From the NCBI RefSeq assembly GCF_029264495.1, contig NZ_JARIBH010000081.1, forward strand, positions 1 through 61,845: a stretch of 61,845 nucleotides of DNA, written 5' to 3'. Positions 44,898-56,200 of this stretch are shown here, piece after piece; within the stretch, counting starts at the first letter, position 1; every line of letters starts with the position of its first letter. Source of the DNA: Peptacetobacter sp. Lineage in GTDB: Bacteria; Bacillota; Clostridia; Peptostreptococcales; Peptostreptococcaceae. Made by a program: the position numbers and the translations under genes. Under the pieces are notes generated by a model. That model searched no databases and was not told the origin of the DNA. It saw only the letters and a list, made by a program, of their open reading frames with translations.

Positions 44898-47800
44898 TTA
44901 TTCTTCATCTGTATTTAATGAAATTTTAATTTCACCATCTGTACTATAGCCTGTTAAATATACTAATACAACATATACTAGATCACAAATATTTTCATAA
45001 TCACCTTTTGATGGAATATCTATTTTTAAAAAAGAGAAGAGATTTATATTGTTATCTACAATAATTTCAAGATACTTATATAGCTCTTGCATCTTTGGAT
45101 TATTAAGGGATAAATATTTACTTATAATTTCATCTGAACAATTTTGTCTCAACCTAAAGATACCAAGAATAAATTCTAAACAATATGTGATATATCTGCG
45201 TGTATAATATATTTTTCTTCTATCTTTTTTAGATTTAATATCTTTTTGTAAAAATTTTCCTAAACAGTCAATTGCTTTTGGTAAATATTCTTCTAAAAGT
45301 AATTCTCTATCAATTCTATATACAAAATTTTCATTATGCCATATTGCTTTTGATAGTATACTTATTTTTTTATGATATTTTTTTACTATTTTTAATGTTG
45401 AATTAAATAAATCCATATGCATTTCATTAGATAAATCACAAAATCCAAAACCTATTTCATCTGGAATTTCTGCTATTTCTTTATTTTCATACATTCTAAG
45501 TAGTTCATTTGCTACATCATAATATTCTTTTCCAATATCATTTGCTGCCAATGATATTTCTATAAATAAATCTTTTTTTAATTTTTTATTATCATATAAA
45601 TAGAATAACTGTACCCAATTATGAATAGCTTTTTCAAATATGTTTTTAAATTCTTTAGGACATCCCAACTCTTTTAAAGATCTATTATTAGCAAATAATT
45701 CTCTCATCCATTTCCTATGATATGTATTTACTAAATATTCTATTGGTTTTGGAATTGTATCAGAACTACAAATATTACTTGCTAAATAAAATTTTGTTTT
45801 TGGAATTGGTTTAATCCAAAATGAAATATTTGAAATAACTTGAGATGGATTTTCTCCATTCATCCAATTCTTTTTATCTCTATTCCATTTTACATATACT
45901 ATTTCTTCATTTAATATTATAGGAACTTCACCATTATTTTTTCTTCCTTCTGAACTATCTATCTCAACAGTGTAATATCCTTCTCCAATTAATTCAAATA
46001 TTTCTTTCAATTTGTCAAATATATTTATAACATCTCCATGTAATATATCATCAAAACATTCCAATTCATCCCATCGTAGTTTTCTTGGGAATGGAGGAGC
46101 TTTTAAATTTTTAATATCATATTTTTCTATCTTAGACCATTTAGCTTTTATTTCTTTAAATTTAGCTTTTGGATAGTTTTTAGGAATAAATGTGAGTTCA
46201 TATGGTTCTTCTATTCCATACTGATACGTCATATTTAAATCACATTCAATATCTTCATTTAAAGGAAATACTGCACTTTTTATTATAGCTTCATAATTCA
46301 TTTTTCTTGCATTTTCATCTTGTACTAAATTAAAGTGATATTCTTCATTATTTTTAGGTAAAGTAAATGTCCCATTAATAGGTATACACTGTTTTTCTCC
46401 AAAACGAGGTTCAACACATGTATTTTTTATTAAATCAAATTTCCCATACATCAATTTAATTGCCAAAGATGGTAAATAATCATGCCATAATGGTATATCT
46501 GACTTAGATTCAAGTTCTATAAGATTTTTACAACCTTCTACAACATCTTGTTTATTCATATACATATAATGTAGTGGTCCATTGTATCTTAACTTATCTA
46601 CAATAGACGCTATATGAACATTTGAATTTTTTATAATATCTTTATTTTGCTCTATAAATTCTGATATTATACTTGATATATCAATATTAAAATTATCTAT
46701 TATATTCTTTGTTGTTCCTGTAAATCTAAACCATTTATCTTCAAAATATATACCTAGCTTATTAACCTCTTCTTTAAGTCCATCTATTGTAAATAATTTA
46801 TATATTTGTTCTGATTTTTGACACCCTAATTCATTTAATTTTTTTATTATTTTTTTATTTATTTCATTTTTTATTGACTTTGTTGATGTAGGGTGTCTTT
46901 CCCAAATAACTTTTTCATAATCCCTTATTTCTTTTTCCAATTTTTCATCATACATTCCTTTAACCAATGTAAGTGTAATTTCACTGTCAATTAAATTAAC
47001 AACTAATATAAAATCATCTGATTTAAAATTTTTTACAAAGTCATCTGTATTTTGATACTTAAATACTCCCCCTATACTTAAAGGAATATTTCTTACTTTG
47101 TGGTAAACCATTTTAGCTGCTTTGTGAATCATACTCAATTGTAGTTCATTATAAGCATCTGGGAAAATATATGTAAATAAATCAGTTTCAATATAATCAC
47201 CCATCATATACATTAAGCGCTTCATTTTCTCTATATCCCCATTATCTATTACAAATGGTATTGTATATGTATCTGTTATTATATCTTCCATTTTTATAGC
47301 ATTTGCATTATCACAAGGGATATAATATTCTCTTATCTCGCCACTTAAATCCTTTCCTTTGTATTTTTGTTGCATAATACGTTCTGAAAGCTTATTATAA
47401 TTTTGATTATCTCCTAAATATCCTGGGTGTAATGAAAATAAATCCACAATTACGTTTTTAAATCTCTTAATTTCTGTATGTGTGTTAGATAATCTTTTGT
47501 TAATTAATTTGAGATCTAGTTCTTTTAAGATTAAAAATACTATTTTCATTAAATCATCTGTTGATAAATCATATTTTTTTTCTTCTGATTCATTTATATG
47601 TAGTTGTACTTCTCTACCTTCAAACTTTACTTTTATATTATTTTTTTCTGATTTTATTTCCACAAAATTATTTTTTCTAAATATATTTACAATATTATCT
47701 GATTTGTCTAAACAACATATAACATCACTGCACGTATGAATCTTATACTCATCATATACTACCTCAATAGGTTCCTGAGGAATATATAATAAATCTTTCA

Positions 47801-48569
47801 AAGAACCTATTAGCTCAATATATAATATTGTAGCTAAACATTCACCTAATTTTTTAGAATATATATATATTTTTTTATCAATTTTTTTTAATTCATTCCA
47901 TGCATTCCAAATTTTTCTATAATTTTGATCTGATAAAAGAGTATTGTTAGGAGGTAAGTTTTCCCATCTTCTTACTTCTTTTATATCTTCTCTTTTAAAA
48001 AAATTAAATAATTCTTCCTGCAACTCTTTTTCTTCAATTCTTATCATATCATTTGGCATATTATTTATTTTTATATCTAATTGTTCATACAATTCTTTTG
48101 CAAACGCTATGAAAAGTCTGTTTTCAGCTGTATCAAGACTCATTCTACGCTGAACACCCATAATAGAGTTCCTTGTTGATGAAATCTTTTGTCTTATAGT
48201 CCTCCCAGATTTTCTAGTAAGCCAATTTAATCCATAGCTATTTAATTCTCTTACTTTATGAACTGGCATCTGAACATTCTCTCTAATAATTTTTTCTTTC
48301 ATATTTTCTTCTATACGTCTAAATGCAACTTCTGAGCAATCGACTATATTAGATAAGACATCTTTTTTAACATTCATATCTTCACTTTTATTCTGTTCTA
48401 TTAGTTTATTTAAACTATAATCAAGTGTGTCTTCTTTTAAATGTTCTAAAACTTTAATAATCCAATTTTGAACAAATAACAATAATTTTGCCTCTATTTT
48501 CTGCTCATCATCTTCTTTTAAAGTATTGAAAGCTTCACAAAATTTTTCATAATCATCGATATAGTCCAT
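44898..48569 (-). CDS. Large DUF2357-like partner of the McrB-type ATPase
   Basis: 1223 residues. Near residue 135 it reads MSLDTAENRLFIAFAKELYEQL, like the 'DTPENRFVK' block of DUF2357 proteins that accompany McrB-type AAA+ ATPases. The rest has no motif I can name with confidence; the region about 800-950 (PFPRKLRWDELECFDDI, YYTVEIDSSEGR) looks beta-rich and the end is helical. It has no membrane segment. It starts at ATG 48569 after AAAGGAGG and is 23 bases downstream of the ATPase gene. By analogy with McrBC/LlaJI it would be the effector or target-recognition subunit; no PD-(D/E)XK core is evident, so nuclease activity is unproven. Confidence 0.6.
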   Translation of the reverse strand: MDYIDDYEKFCEAFNTLKEDDEQKIEAKLLLFVQNWIIKVLEHLKEDTLDYSLNKLIEQNKSEDMNVKKDVLSNIVDCSEVAFRRIEENMKEKIIRENVQMPVHKVRELNSYGLNWLTRKSGRTIRQKISSTRNSIMGVQRRMSLDTAENRLFIAFAKELYEQLDIKINNMPNDMIRIEEKELQEELFNFFKREDIKEVRRWENLPPNNTLLSDQNYRKIWNAWNELKKIDKKIYIYSKKLGECLATILYIELIGSLKDLLYIPQEPIEVVYDEYKIHTCSDVICCLDKSDNIVNIFRKNNFVEIKSEKNNIKVKFEGREVQLHINESEEKKYDLSTDDLMKIVFLILKELDLKLINKRLSNTHTEIKRFKNVIVDLFSLHPGYLGDNQNYNKLSERIMQQKYKGKDLSGEIREYYIPCDNANAIKMEDIITDTYTIPFVIDNGDIEKMKRLMYMMGDYIETDLFTYIFPDAYNELQLSMIHKAAKMVYHKVRNIPLSIGGVFKYQNTDDFVKNFKSDDFILVVNLIDSEITLTLVKGMYDEKLEKEIRDYEKVIWERHPTSTKSIKNEINKKIIKKLNELGCQKSEQIYKLFTIDGLKEEVNKLGIYFEDKWFRFTGTTKNIIDNFNIDISSIISEFIEQNKDIIKNSNVHIASIVDKLRYNGPLHYMYMNKQDVVEGCKNLIELESKSDIPLWHDYLPSLAIKLMYGKFDLIKNTCVEPRFGEKQCIPINGTFTLPKNNEEYHFNLVQDENARKMNYEAIIKSAVFPLNEDIECDLNMTYQYGIEEPYELTFIPKNYPKAKFKEIKAKWSKIEKYDIKNLKAPPFPRKLRWDELECFDDILHGDVINIFDKLKEIFELIGEGYYTVEIDSSEGRKNNGEVPIILNEEIVYVKWNRDKKNWMNGENPSQVISNISFWIKPIPKTKFYLASNICSSDTIPKPIEYLVNTYHRKWMRELFANNRSLKELGCPKEFKNIFEKAIHNWVQLFYLYDNKKLKKDLFIEISLAANDIGKEYYDVANELLRMYENKEIAEIPDEIGFGFCDLSNEMHMDLFNSTLKIVKKYHKKISILSKAIWHNENFVYRIDRELLLEEYLPKAIDCLGKFLQKDIKSKKDRRKIYYTRRYITYCLEFILGIFRLRQNCSDEIISKYLSLNNPKMQELYKYLEIIVDNNINLFSFLKIDIPSKGDYENICDLVYVVLVYLTGYSTDGEIKISLNTDEE

Positions 48570-48592
48570 ACAATACCTCCTTTCTGATAGAT

Positions 48593-51160
48593 TTATTTTT
48601 CAATTTCTTCTTCATCAAGGTATTTTGCAGTATTCCAAATAAACTGACCATATCCTTGTTCTCTAGCTATTCTAAAATCTTCTTGTAGATTAGTAAATTC
48701 ATGATTTACTAATAACTCTTCTATTTCATCTAAACTTCGTTTTCCACGTTTATCACGAGTTTCAATTCCTCTTAATTTAGGCATTATTTTCTGTACAATT
48801 TGATCTTCAAATGCCGTTTTCATAGCTTTTTCTAGCTCTCCAGTAAGTTCCTCATTTGTAGCTTCCAAAACCATTATTCCTTCTTCATTCTTTATATTTT
48901 TATAGTTCATAGCTTTTCTAACAGTTGGATAATTTGCTATATAGTATTCTATAGATTGCCATACTCTATGCCCTAATGCTCTTCCAACATTTTCAAGCGC
49001 ATCATTAATTTCTTCAACAATATTCTTATATTCTTCTATTTTTTTCTTTTGTTCTTCAGAAAATTCTATTTTATGTGTTGTCCAAGATTGCCATGTTTCT
49101 TTATGTAATTTAGGCCTATCTTCAGAAAGATACTCTGTAATTAATTCCATTTTTTTTCTACTTTCTAATTTTCTAGGTCTCGGAAAGTTTATTATTATAC
49201 CTCTATCTAATACTTTGTCTGAAAGTGATTTAGTTGTTTCATCTTGATTCATTGTTCCTGTCCATAAAATAGTTCTTGATAATCTTAATCCATATGGTTT
49301 TACGCCTGCGCCTAATTTTACTTCTACTTCAGGTATATATTTTTTTGATAATCCTCTTCTAGTTTCTAATTTACTTAAGAATTCAGCAAAATAATGTTCT
49401 ACATGAGCTAAGTTCATTTCATCCAATAAAACTAAACTCATATAATCTTTATATTTTTCATCTTCTGTGCACTGTACTAAGAATTTTAATAGTTCTTCTG
49501 CTTCAAATCTATTATCTATAGAATTAAAGAACCCTAACATTGATTCTTGACTATCCCAATTTGGTTGAACTGCAACCGAACAAAAATTCAATCCTCCGAA
49601 CTCAGAATATAAACGTGGTAATTCTGATTTTCCTGTTCCACTGACTCCTGCTAATACAGTTATTATAGACCAATCATTTATTTTTAAAGCTGTATGGAAT
49701 GCATATAATATTCTTTTATTAAACTTAATTCCATATTTTTCACATTTACTCCATACACTATCTAGCCACTCTATCTCCGTTTTACTTATATATCTACTAT
49801 CTTCATTACCTGAACCTATTAAATCTTTTTTATCATCTAGTATTCCTGACTTTATAGCTTCTATCCTAGCATTTCTATCTATCATAGATTCTTCTGGTGT
49901 AGATAATCTTATAAGCTCTTGACTTTTTATTTCAAGCTGATTTTCAAGCGATTCGCAAGTAGCTTTAAGTGCTTTATGTTCCACTTCTAACGCTTTAAAC
50001 GCAGACTCTAATATAGGATAATTTCTTTTTAACTCATCTAAACTGCTTTTTTCTCTAAGTAATATTTCTTTATCTTTTCTTAAGTTTCTATATTTTAATG
50101 AAAGATTGTCATATTCCATTTTATCAGTTGAATTTGCTAATTCATTTTTTAATTCATTATTTTTTTCTTGTAAAATTTTTATATTTTTAAACACTGTAGT
50201 TGGATCTTCTTTATAAACTTCTTTGAAATTTTTTACTATATCTATTTCCTTTATTGTTAACGATAATTGCTCTCTTAATCTTTCTATTTCTTCATCTTTT
50301 ATATTTATCTTTAAATTTAAACTTTTTATTGTATCATCTATTTTTTCATTTACAACACTTTCAAGATCTTCATACTTTTCATCTATATTCATTCTTTCTC
50401 GTTCTAATCTTCTTTTTTCTCTTATTATACTTCTTTCTTTATCTCTTAATTTTTCCTCTCTTTCAACTATCTCTTTTTCCATAATTTCTACTCTGTTAGT
50501 TTCAGATTTCATTCTATCTATTTCAAGATTTAATATCTGTTCAGCTTTAGTTAATTTAGATGTTCTGTCAATAACTTCTAAATCTAATTGTTTCAAAGCT
50601 CTTTCTCTATCTTCTTTTAATAATTTATTTTGTTCTTCTCTTCTATTTTGAAACTCTTTTTCATTTTCTTCACGATTTTTTTTTAACTCATCTTCATTAT
50701 TTTTTCTAATTTCATCTATTTCTTTTTTTGTATTTTCTCTTGCTTTTTTCAATTCTTTATCTAATTCGTCCAATAGTTTTTTTCTTTCATTTTCAAAAGA
50801 ATTTCTTTTTCTATCTAATTCTACTATAAACGCTTCTCTATCCTTATTTTGTTCATCTTTTAACTTTTGTTTAGCTTCAGAATATTCAAAATCTAACTTT
50901 AATTTCAGCAAAGACTCAGCCTCTTTTGATTTTTCATCCAATTTTGCTATTTCTTGCTGAATTTTAATTTTTTCTACTTCCAAATTTTTTTCCTTTTCAA
51001 ATAGACTTTTTTGCCATTTTTCTAATTCTAATTCCTTTATTTTTAATATATTCTCAAAATATAATTCTTCTTGTTGTTTATTATCTTCGATTAACTCAGT
51101 TTTTTCAAAATCACTTAATTCTTTTTCATTAGTAATTTTTTTACTTAAATCTAGTTTCAT
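48593..51160 (-). CDS. McrB-type AAA+ ATPase with a long N-terminal coiled coil
   Basis: 855 residues. Residues about 20-430 are an uninterrupted, Glu/Lys/Arg-rich coiled coil. The AAA+ core has Walker A AGVSGTGKSELPRLY near 507, Walker B LVLLDEMNLAHVEHYFAEF near 580 (the McrB form DEMN), and the sensor GTMNQDETTKSLSDKVLDRG. McrB proteins normally couple nucleotide hydrolysis to DNA translocation with a separate nuclease subunit. The usual N-terminal DNA-binding domain is replaced by the coiled coil, which suggests a different recognition mode. The start ATG 51160 directly abuts the previous stop. Confidence 0.88.
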   Translation of the reverse strand: MKLDLSKKITNEKELSDFEKTELIEDNKQQEELYFENILKIKELELEKWQKSLFEKEKNLEVEKIKIQQEIAKLDEKSKEAESLLKLKLDFEYSEAKQKLKDEQNKDREAFIVELDRKRNSFENERKKLLDELDKELKKARENTKKEIDEIRKNNEDELKKNREENEKEFQNRREEQNKLLKEDRERALKQLDLEVIDRTSKLTKAEQILNLEIDRMKSETNRVEIMEKEIVEREEKLRDKERSIIREKRRLERERMNIDEKYEDLESVVNEKIDDTIKSLNLKINIKDEEIERLREQLSLTIKEIDIVKNFKEVYKEDPTTVFKNIKILQEKNNELKNELANSTDKMEYDNLSLKYRNLRKDKEILLREKSSLDELKRNYPILESAFKALEVEHKALKATCESLENQLEIKSQELIRLSTPEESMIDRNARIEAIKSGILDDKKDLIGSGNEDSRYISKTEIEWLDSVWSKCEKYGIKFNKRILYAFHTALKINDWSIITVLAGVSGTGKSELPRLYSEFGGLNFCSVAVQPNWDSQESMLGFFNSIDNRFEAEELLKFLVQCTEDEKYKDYMSLVLLDEMNLAHVEHYFAEFLSKLETRRGLSKKYIPEVEVKLGAGVKPYGLRLSRTILWTGTMNQDETTKSLSDKVLDRGIIINFPRPRKLESRKKMELITEYLSEDRPKLHKETWQSWTTHKIEFSEEQKKKIEEYKNIVEEINDALENVGRALGHRVWQSIEYYIANYPTVRKAMNYKNIKNEEGIMVLEATNEELTGELEKAMKTAFEDQIVQKIMPKLRGIETRDKRGKRSLDEIEELLVNHEFTNLQEDFRIAREQGYGQFIWNTAKYLDEEEIEK

Positions 51161-53260
51161 TTAACTCTCTCCTATTATTCTGCTTATTCGCAACATATTA
51201 TCCCTAATTTCATCCAACTCTTTTACATCCGTAGTCAATAATACTGTAGACAATGTATGATTTCCATGCCCTCTAAGGTACACTAGTCTTTCTATTGTAT
51301 AAACAAATTTATTTTTTTCTAGTTCTTTTATTTTTTTATCTTCTTGATAATAAAGATACACCATAGCATTTGCTCCTAATGTTTCATTCTTATTTTCTAA
51401 AACATTTTTAATATACACATCTTTTACTGTTTCAAAAGATTTCGAATATATTCCACTTCGTTTAAGTTTCATAAGTATTTGCTTCTTATTTAACTTTGAA
51501 TCTTTCTTAATGCTTTTTATTTCATAAAATAAAGTATCTCCCATAATTCTATACATTATATTAATATACTCTGTAATATTAGGATACTCTGCTCTCCCTG
51601 GTGATATAATCATCCATTCATTTCTAATAGATTTTGGTAACAATCTATAAAAATACATAGTTCCTAATTCATTAGCTAAAAAAATTTCTGCATTTAATTT
51701 TTCTTGAGATATTGAACTTATATTTAGCTCTTTATTTATATTATTTGAAAATTTATAATCTGGTTGTAAATAGTTTATAAAATCTATTAATAACTCGTAT
51801 ATTTTTCTATTATTTTCTTTATCTAATTCATACACTTTTGTTCTGTGAGATAACTCATTACGTTTTGGAATAAATTTATTTATTACATCAAATAGCTCGG
51901 GTCTTTTTTTTAATAATTTTATAAACTGACAATTACTATTATCAGCTGCATTAAGAACAGCTATACTTAATGCTATTCTCATATCTGGTATCTCAGTGTT
52001 ATACATTTTTCTAATTCTTTTATCATCAATAAAATTAAATAAGTTTTCATATTTTTGTGGTTCGGATATACCTATTTTTTTAGCCATCTGAATTATTAAC
52101 TTTAAATTTCTTTTACTATTTTTATTCTTTTTTATAACTTCTCTAATTGTAGGATTAAGTTTGTTTTCTTTATCATAGTAATATAAACTATGTTCTATTG
52201 CGGAATAGCACTTTAATAAAAAATTTTTTTGTTCTGATTTTAATGCTTGCATTTCATCTTGATTAAAAGCATCTTCTTCATTTGATATTGTATATAAATA
52301 AGATAGTGTATTAATTTCTGACATTATAGATTCTAATTTATAGTATTTTGATTTATTATTATTTCTTTCAACATCTTTATCATTTTCTAATCTAGATTTT
52401 ATAGTATTTTTTACTGAATTTTTTTTTACATTTCCCACAAAACCAGGAAAATTATTTTTTACATATTTTCTTATAAAATCTACATCTTCAATAAGTCCAT
52501 CAGATACCAATATTTCGTCTATATTGCCATCTTGTACAACTGCTTGCATATGAAAATATACATTTTCTGAAGGTGTACTATTTATTGCCCATCCATGAGC
52601 ATATTTAATTGTTTTTAATTCTTCATTTTCTAATATTAATCTATTATATTTATTTATAGCTCTTTCAATAGTTGATGTTTGGAGTCTTTCTAATTTTTCT
52701 TCTTCACTTTTTTTCTCTTTTAAAAGTGGTCCTTTTATACTTTTAATTTTCCCCGCATTTTCAGTACTAAAAAAAATACATCCTTCTCTATCACTTTCAT
52801 TTAATTCAGTTTCAAAGGCACCTATATGGATATATGGTAATATTTTTTTAGTTTGCTTTAGCATAAAAATTTTCGCTTTAATAAATTTTACCTCTTTTTT
52901 ATCTTTATTTTTTTCATTAATACATAAAATTTCTTTGCCATTTTCAGTTAAATCCATTCCATTTCCTTCTACAAGTTTTTTTTCTTGAAGACGTATAATG
53001 ATAAAATTAATTAAATCCTTAGTTAAACATAATGTCTCAGCTATATGTTTTTTATCTGAAAAATTTAAAGATAATAATTTTAATATTGCTTCTTCAAATA
53101 TATCTAACCCTATATCAAATTTTTCTTCAGTTGGTAACTCTAAATCGTATGTATTGCATTCTAAAAAAAAGTCTACTTTTTTACCTATTATTGAAATATT
53201 TTCAAATATTTCACTATAATCTCTCTCTTTAAAAAGACTAAATACCTTTGTGTCCATCAT
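51161..53260 (-). CDS. Winged-helix protein with a HEPN-like R-x4-H motif
   Basis: 699 residues. An N-terminal winged helix (about 70-115: HIAETLCLTKDLINFIIIRLQEKKLVEGNG) suggests nucleic-acid or promoter binding. In the middle, FIPKRNELSHRTKVYEL (about 480) has Arg-Asn-Glu-Leu-Ser-His, the R-x4-6-H signature of HEPN ribonucleases, preceded by helices. The C-terminal third (about 540-699) is mixed alpha/beta with no known motif. It overlaps the helicase gene by 23 bases. HEPN assignment rests on one short motif and helical context, so RNase activity is a hypothesis. It may be the toxic effector of the cluster. Confidence 0.55.
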   Translation of the reverse strand: MMDTKVFSLFKERDYSEIFENISIIGKKVDFFLECNTYDLELPTEEKFDIGLDIFEEAILKLLSLNFSDKKHIAETLCLTKDLINFIIIRLQEKKLVEGNGMDLTENGKEILCINEKNKDKKEVKFIKAKIFMLKQTKKILPYIHIGAFETELNESDREGCIFFSTENAGKIKSIKGPLLKEKKSEEEKLERLQTSTIERAINKYNRLILENEELKTIKYAHGWAINSTPSENVYFHMQAVVQDGNIDEILVSDGLIEDVDFIRKYVKNNFPGFVGNVKKNSVKNTIKSRLENDKDVERNNNKSKYYKLESIMSEINTLSYLYTISNEEDAFNQDEMQALKSEQKNFLLKCYSAIEHSLYYYDKENKLNPTIREVIKKNKNSKRNLKLIIQMAKKIGISEPQKYENLFNFIDDKRIRKMYNTEIPDMRIALSIAVLNAADNSNCQFIKLLKKRPELFDVINKFIPKRNELSHRTKVYELDKENNRKIYELLIDFINYLQPDYKFSNNINKELNISSISQEKLNAEIFLANELGTMYFYRLLPKSIRNEWMIISPGRAEYPNITEYINIMYRIMGDTLFYEIKSIKKDSKLNKKQILMKLKRSGIYSKSFETVKDVYIKNVLENKNETLGANAMVYLYYQEDKKIKELEKNKFVYTIERLVYLRGHGNHTLSTVLLTTDVKELDEIRDNMLRISRIIGES

Positions 53261-56200
53261 ATATCACACCCTCTCTTTTACAGAGTTCATATAAACGTTT
53301 CATTCCTGGTACACAAATATCAGCTACTCTACCCCATTTGCCTAAACTAAATATATCTGAATTACCAACTACAATAAGTAGCTTCTTCTGTCTAGTTAAA
53401 GAAACACATAGTCTATTTTCTGAAATAAGAAATCCATAATTTTGTATTCCTACCTTATATTTATAATTTTCCCATTTCTTGTATACTTCACTGTCTTTAT
53501 CCATTTTACTTACATCCATATCTAATTTATTAAAATCTATATTTTTAGGTTTTTCACCTTTTTTTTCAATTACTTTTGGAATATTAGGATTACTTCTTAC
53601 AACCGATAAAAATATTACATCAAATTCCATACCTTGAAAAGCATCTACACTTCCAACTCTTATCTTTTCCGCTTCTTTTCCAAGTTTCATCTTTAATTTT
53701 ACCTTTATATTTTTAACTTGTTCTCTATAGAAAGCAATAATACCATATGAAAGATTCTTACCATTTTTAGAATTTATACATTTTATAATTTTTTCTACAA
53801 TAAAATCAGTTTCGCAATCTCTTATTCTACTAGTTCCAATCCTTTTTTCAGCCCCATATTCATCTGGAATGTGATACCATTCAACTGGAAATTGTTTTTT
53901 AGATATTTTCTGCTCATATTTATTAGCTGGCATGGGCGATCTAAAACTTTCATCATTAGGTTTATAAAAGATATCATTTACAAAATTCCCTAAAACAGGA
54001 TGCATTCTATATTGTGCATCCAAAACTATAGTTCTCTGAATTTTATCTATTTTTTCTAAATCTCTAGCTTTTTCAAGTAAGTATTCAAACATACTCTTTT
54101 TGATAGTGCTAAATTTAAAATCTTCTCCATTATTTTTTATATTTTCAAATACTTCTTCATCATACATATGAGGTAATTGTCTATGATCTCCTACTAAAAT
54201 GATTTTTCTTTTAGCTTGAGATAATGGTATCATTAAATCTATAGGATTAACCCTAGCAGCTTCATCAACTATTACTGTTTCATATTCTGGATGTTCTTCT
54301 TTATTTAATCCCTTTGCTATTCTTATTTCTTTTCCCTCGCTTTGCTGAGTTGTAGATGAATATGCAAATAAATATTTCTTTAAAGTATCTTCAACTCCAG
54401 AACGATTTATATTTAATTCTCTTAATAGTTCTGCTAAAATAGATGTTTTTTCATCCTTATATTCTTTTATTCCTTGACTTACCTCTGTATATATTTCTAT
54501 TATTTTTTCATCTATAATATTTGATTGATATACAGATTTAGGAATACAATTTTTTAATAAATAGTTTTTTACTTCTTTAAGATTTTCTAAAAGCTGATCT
54601 TCCGGTTCATTTACACACATTGCTGCTTTATCGAGAATATCAATAACTTTTTTATTTTCAGGTATATTTTTATTTATTCCAATATTTTCAAGTGTCCAAA
54701 GTAAGTTATCTGCATTTTCAGAACCATCATCCAAAAATCCTTCTTTAGTTGTTCTTATCCTTCTAATTAAATTTAATAATTGAGTATCAATTTTTCTTTC
54801 TTCAATATTTTCATCTTCAAGCATTATATTTATTTTTTTATCTACTGTTGAATCTGTGTTCAAATTTTTGGCACATTCCAAAAATTTAATTGCATTATTA
54901 TAATTTGGATACGCTAAATAAATATTATATAAATTTATTAGTTTTTCTTTTTCCTCTATTTCTAATATTTCTGGATTCTTTTCACTCAATCTTTGATTAT
55001 ATTCCTCACACCATTCTTTTATTCTTTTTTCTTCAGTTAAGTCTTCTTCTCCTTCCCTTTCCTGTTTTCCAAATTTTATTGTTGGAAGTGAATTTACTTT
55101 TAATCTTTCAATAACATTTCTTACAGCATCATGCTGAAAACTCGTTATCAATACCTGTCCATTTAAATTCGTATTTTTATCACATAATTCATTTAATCTT
55201 TCGACAATAGCTGTTATAACAGTTGATTTACCAGTACCTGGAGGTCCTTGAATAATCGCTATATCTGGAGTATTTAGCGCTATCTCTATAGCTTTTTTTT
55301 GTGTCTCAGTCGGACTATATTCAAAAATTTTATCCTTTACAAAACTAGATAATGGGTCTATTTTTTTTCTTTTTTCATATGTACAAAATTCTTCTGTTAA
55401 TTTTCCTTCTAAAATTAGCCCTAATGCTGGATTTGCAGATTCTCCATTAATTATTCTATTACGAGCAACTTCTCTTCTATATATTTGACTTTCATCTCCT
55501 ATAATAGATAAGGAAATGAAATCCTCACTTGGTAATTTCTTGTCTTTCAAATCTAAAACAAATCCTCCATTTTTTTTAGAAATGACCCTAACATGTTTAT
55601 TTTCAATTCTATTAAAATATATTTCTTTATCCTTATATTTATTCTTATTATGTGTAATATTACTATACTCTTTCCAATCAATATTTTCATATTTTAAATA
55701 AATAGGTGGTTCTTTAGAGAAAAGCAAAAAAGTATCTTTGCCTATAATTCTTTCAGCCTCTTTACTCAGTCCGCTATATGGTACATGAATCCCTTCTTCA
55801 TCATACGTTATCTTTTTTCTATCTATTTTTATTTGTCCCACTTTACGAGCTTTATCTAGTAATAAATTTCCTTCTTCTTCAGAATATTTATTCCACAAGT
55901 TAAGATATCCATTTGTATCTTCCATAGCTTCTTTTAATTTTTTAGATATATTTTCTCTTTTATTAAAAAAATCTAATTTCCCTTTTGCTATTCTCATGAA
56001 AGGAATATTATTTCTTCTGAATTCTATTCTTTCTACATATGCCTTATATTTAGAATCTTTATGCATACATCTCACATTTATATTGAAATTTTTCCCATAA
56101 ATAGTTAAAATACTTCTTTTATTTTCATATTCTCCTATATGACAATTAATATCATTATTTAAATCTTCATTTTCTATTTCACTTTCTAAATAAGCTTGAC

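Noticed and set aside
44898-48569. A McrC-type PD-(D/E)XK nuclease core in the 1223-residue protein
   Set aside because: I looked for the D...(D/E)xK pattern in a suitable beta-strand context and found no convincing candidate.
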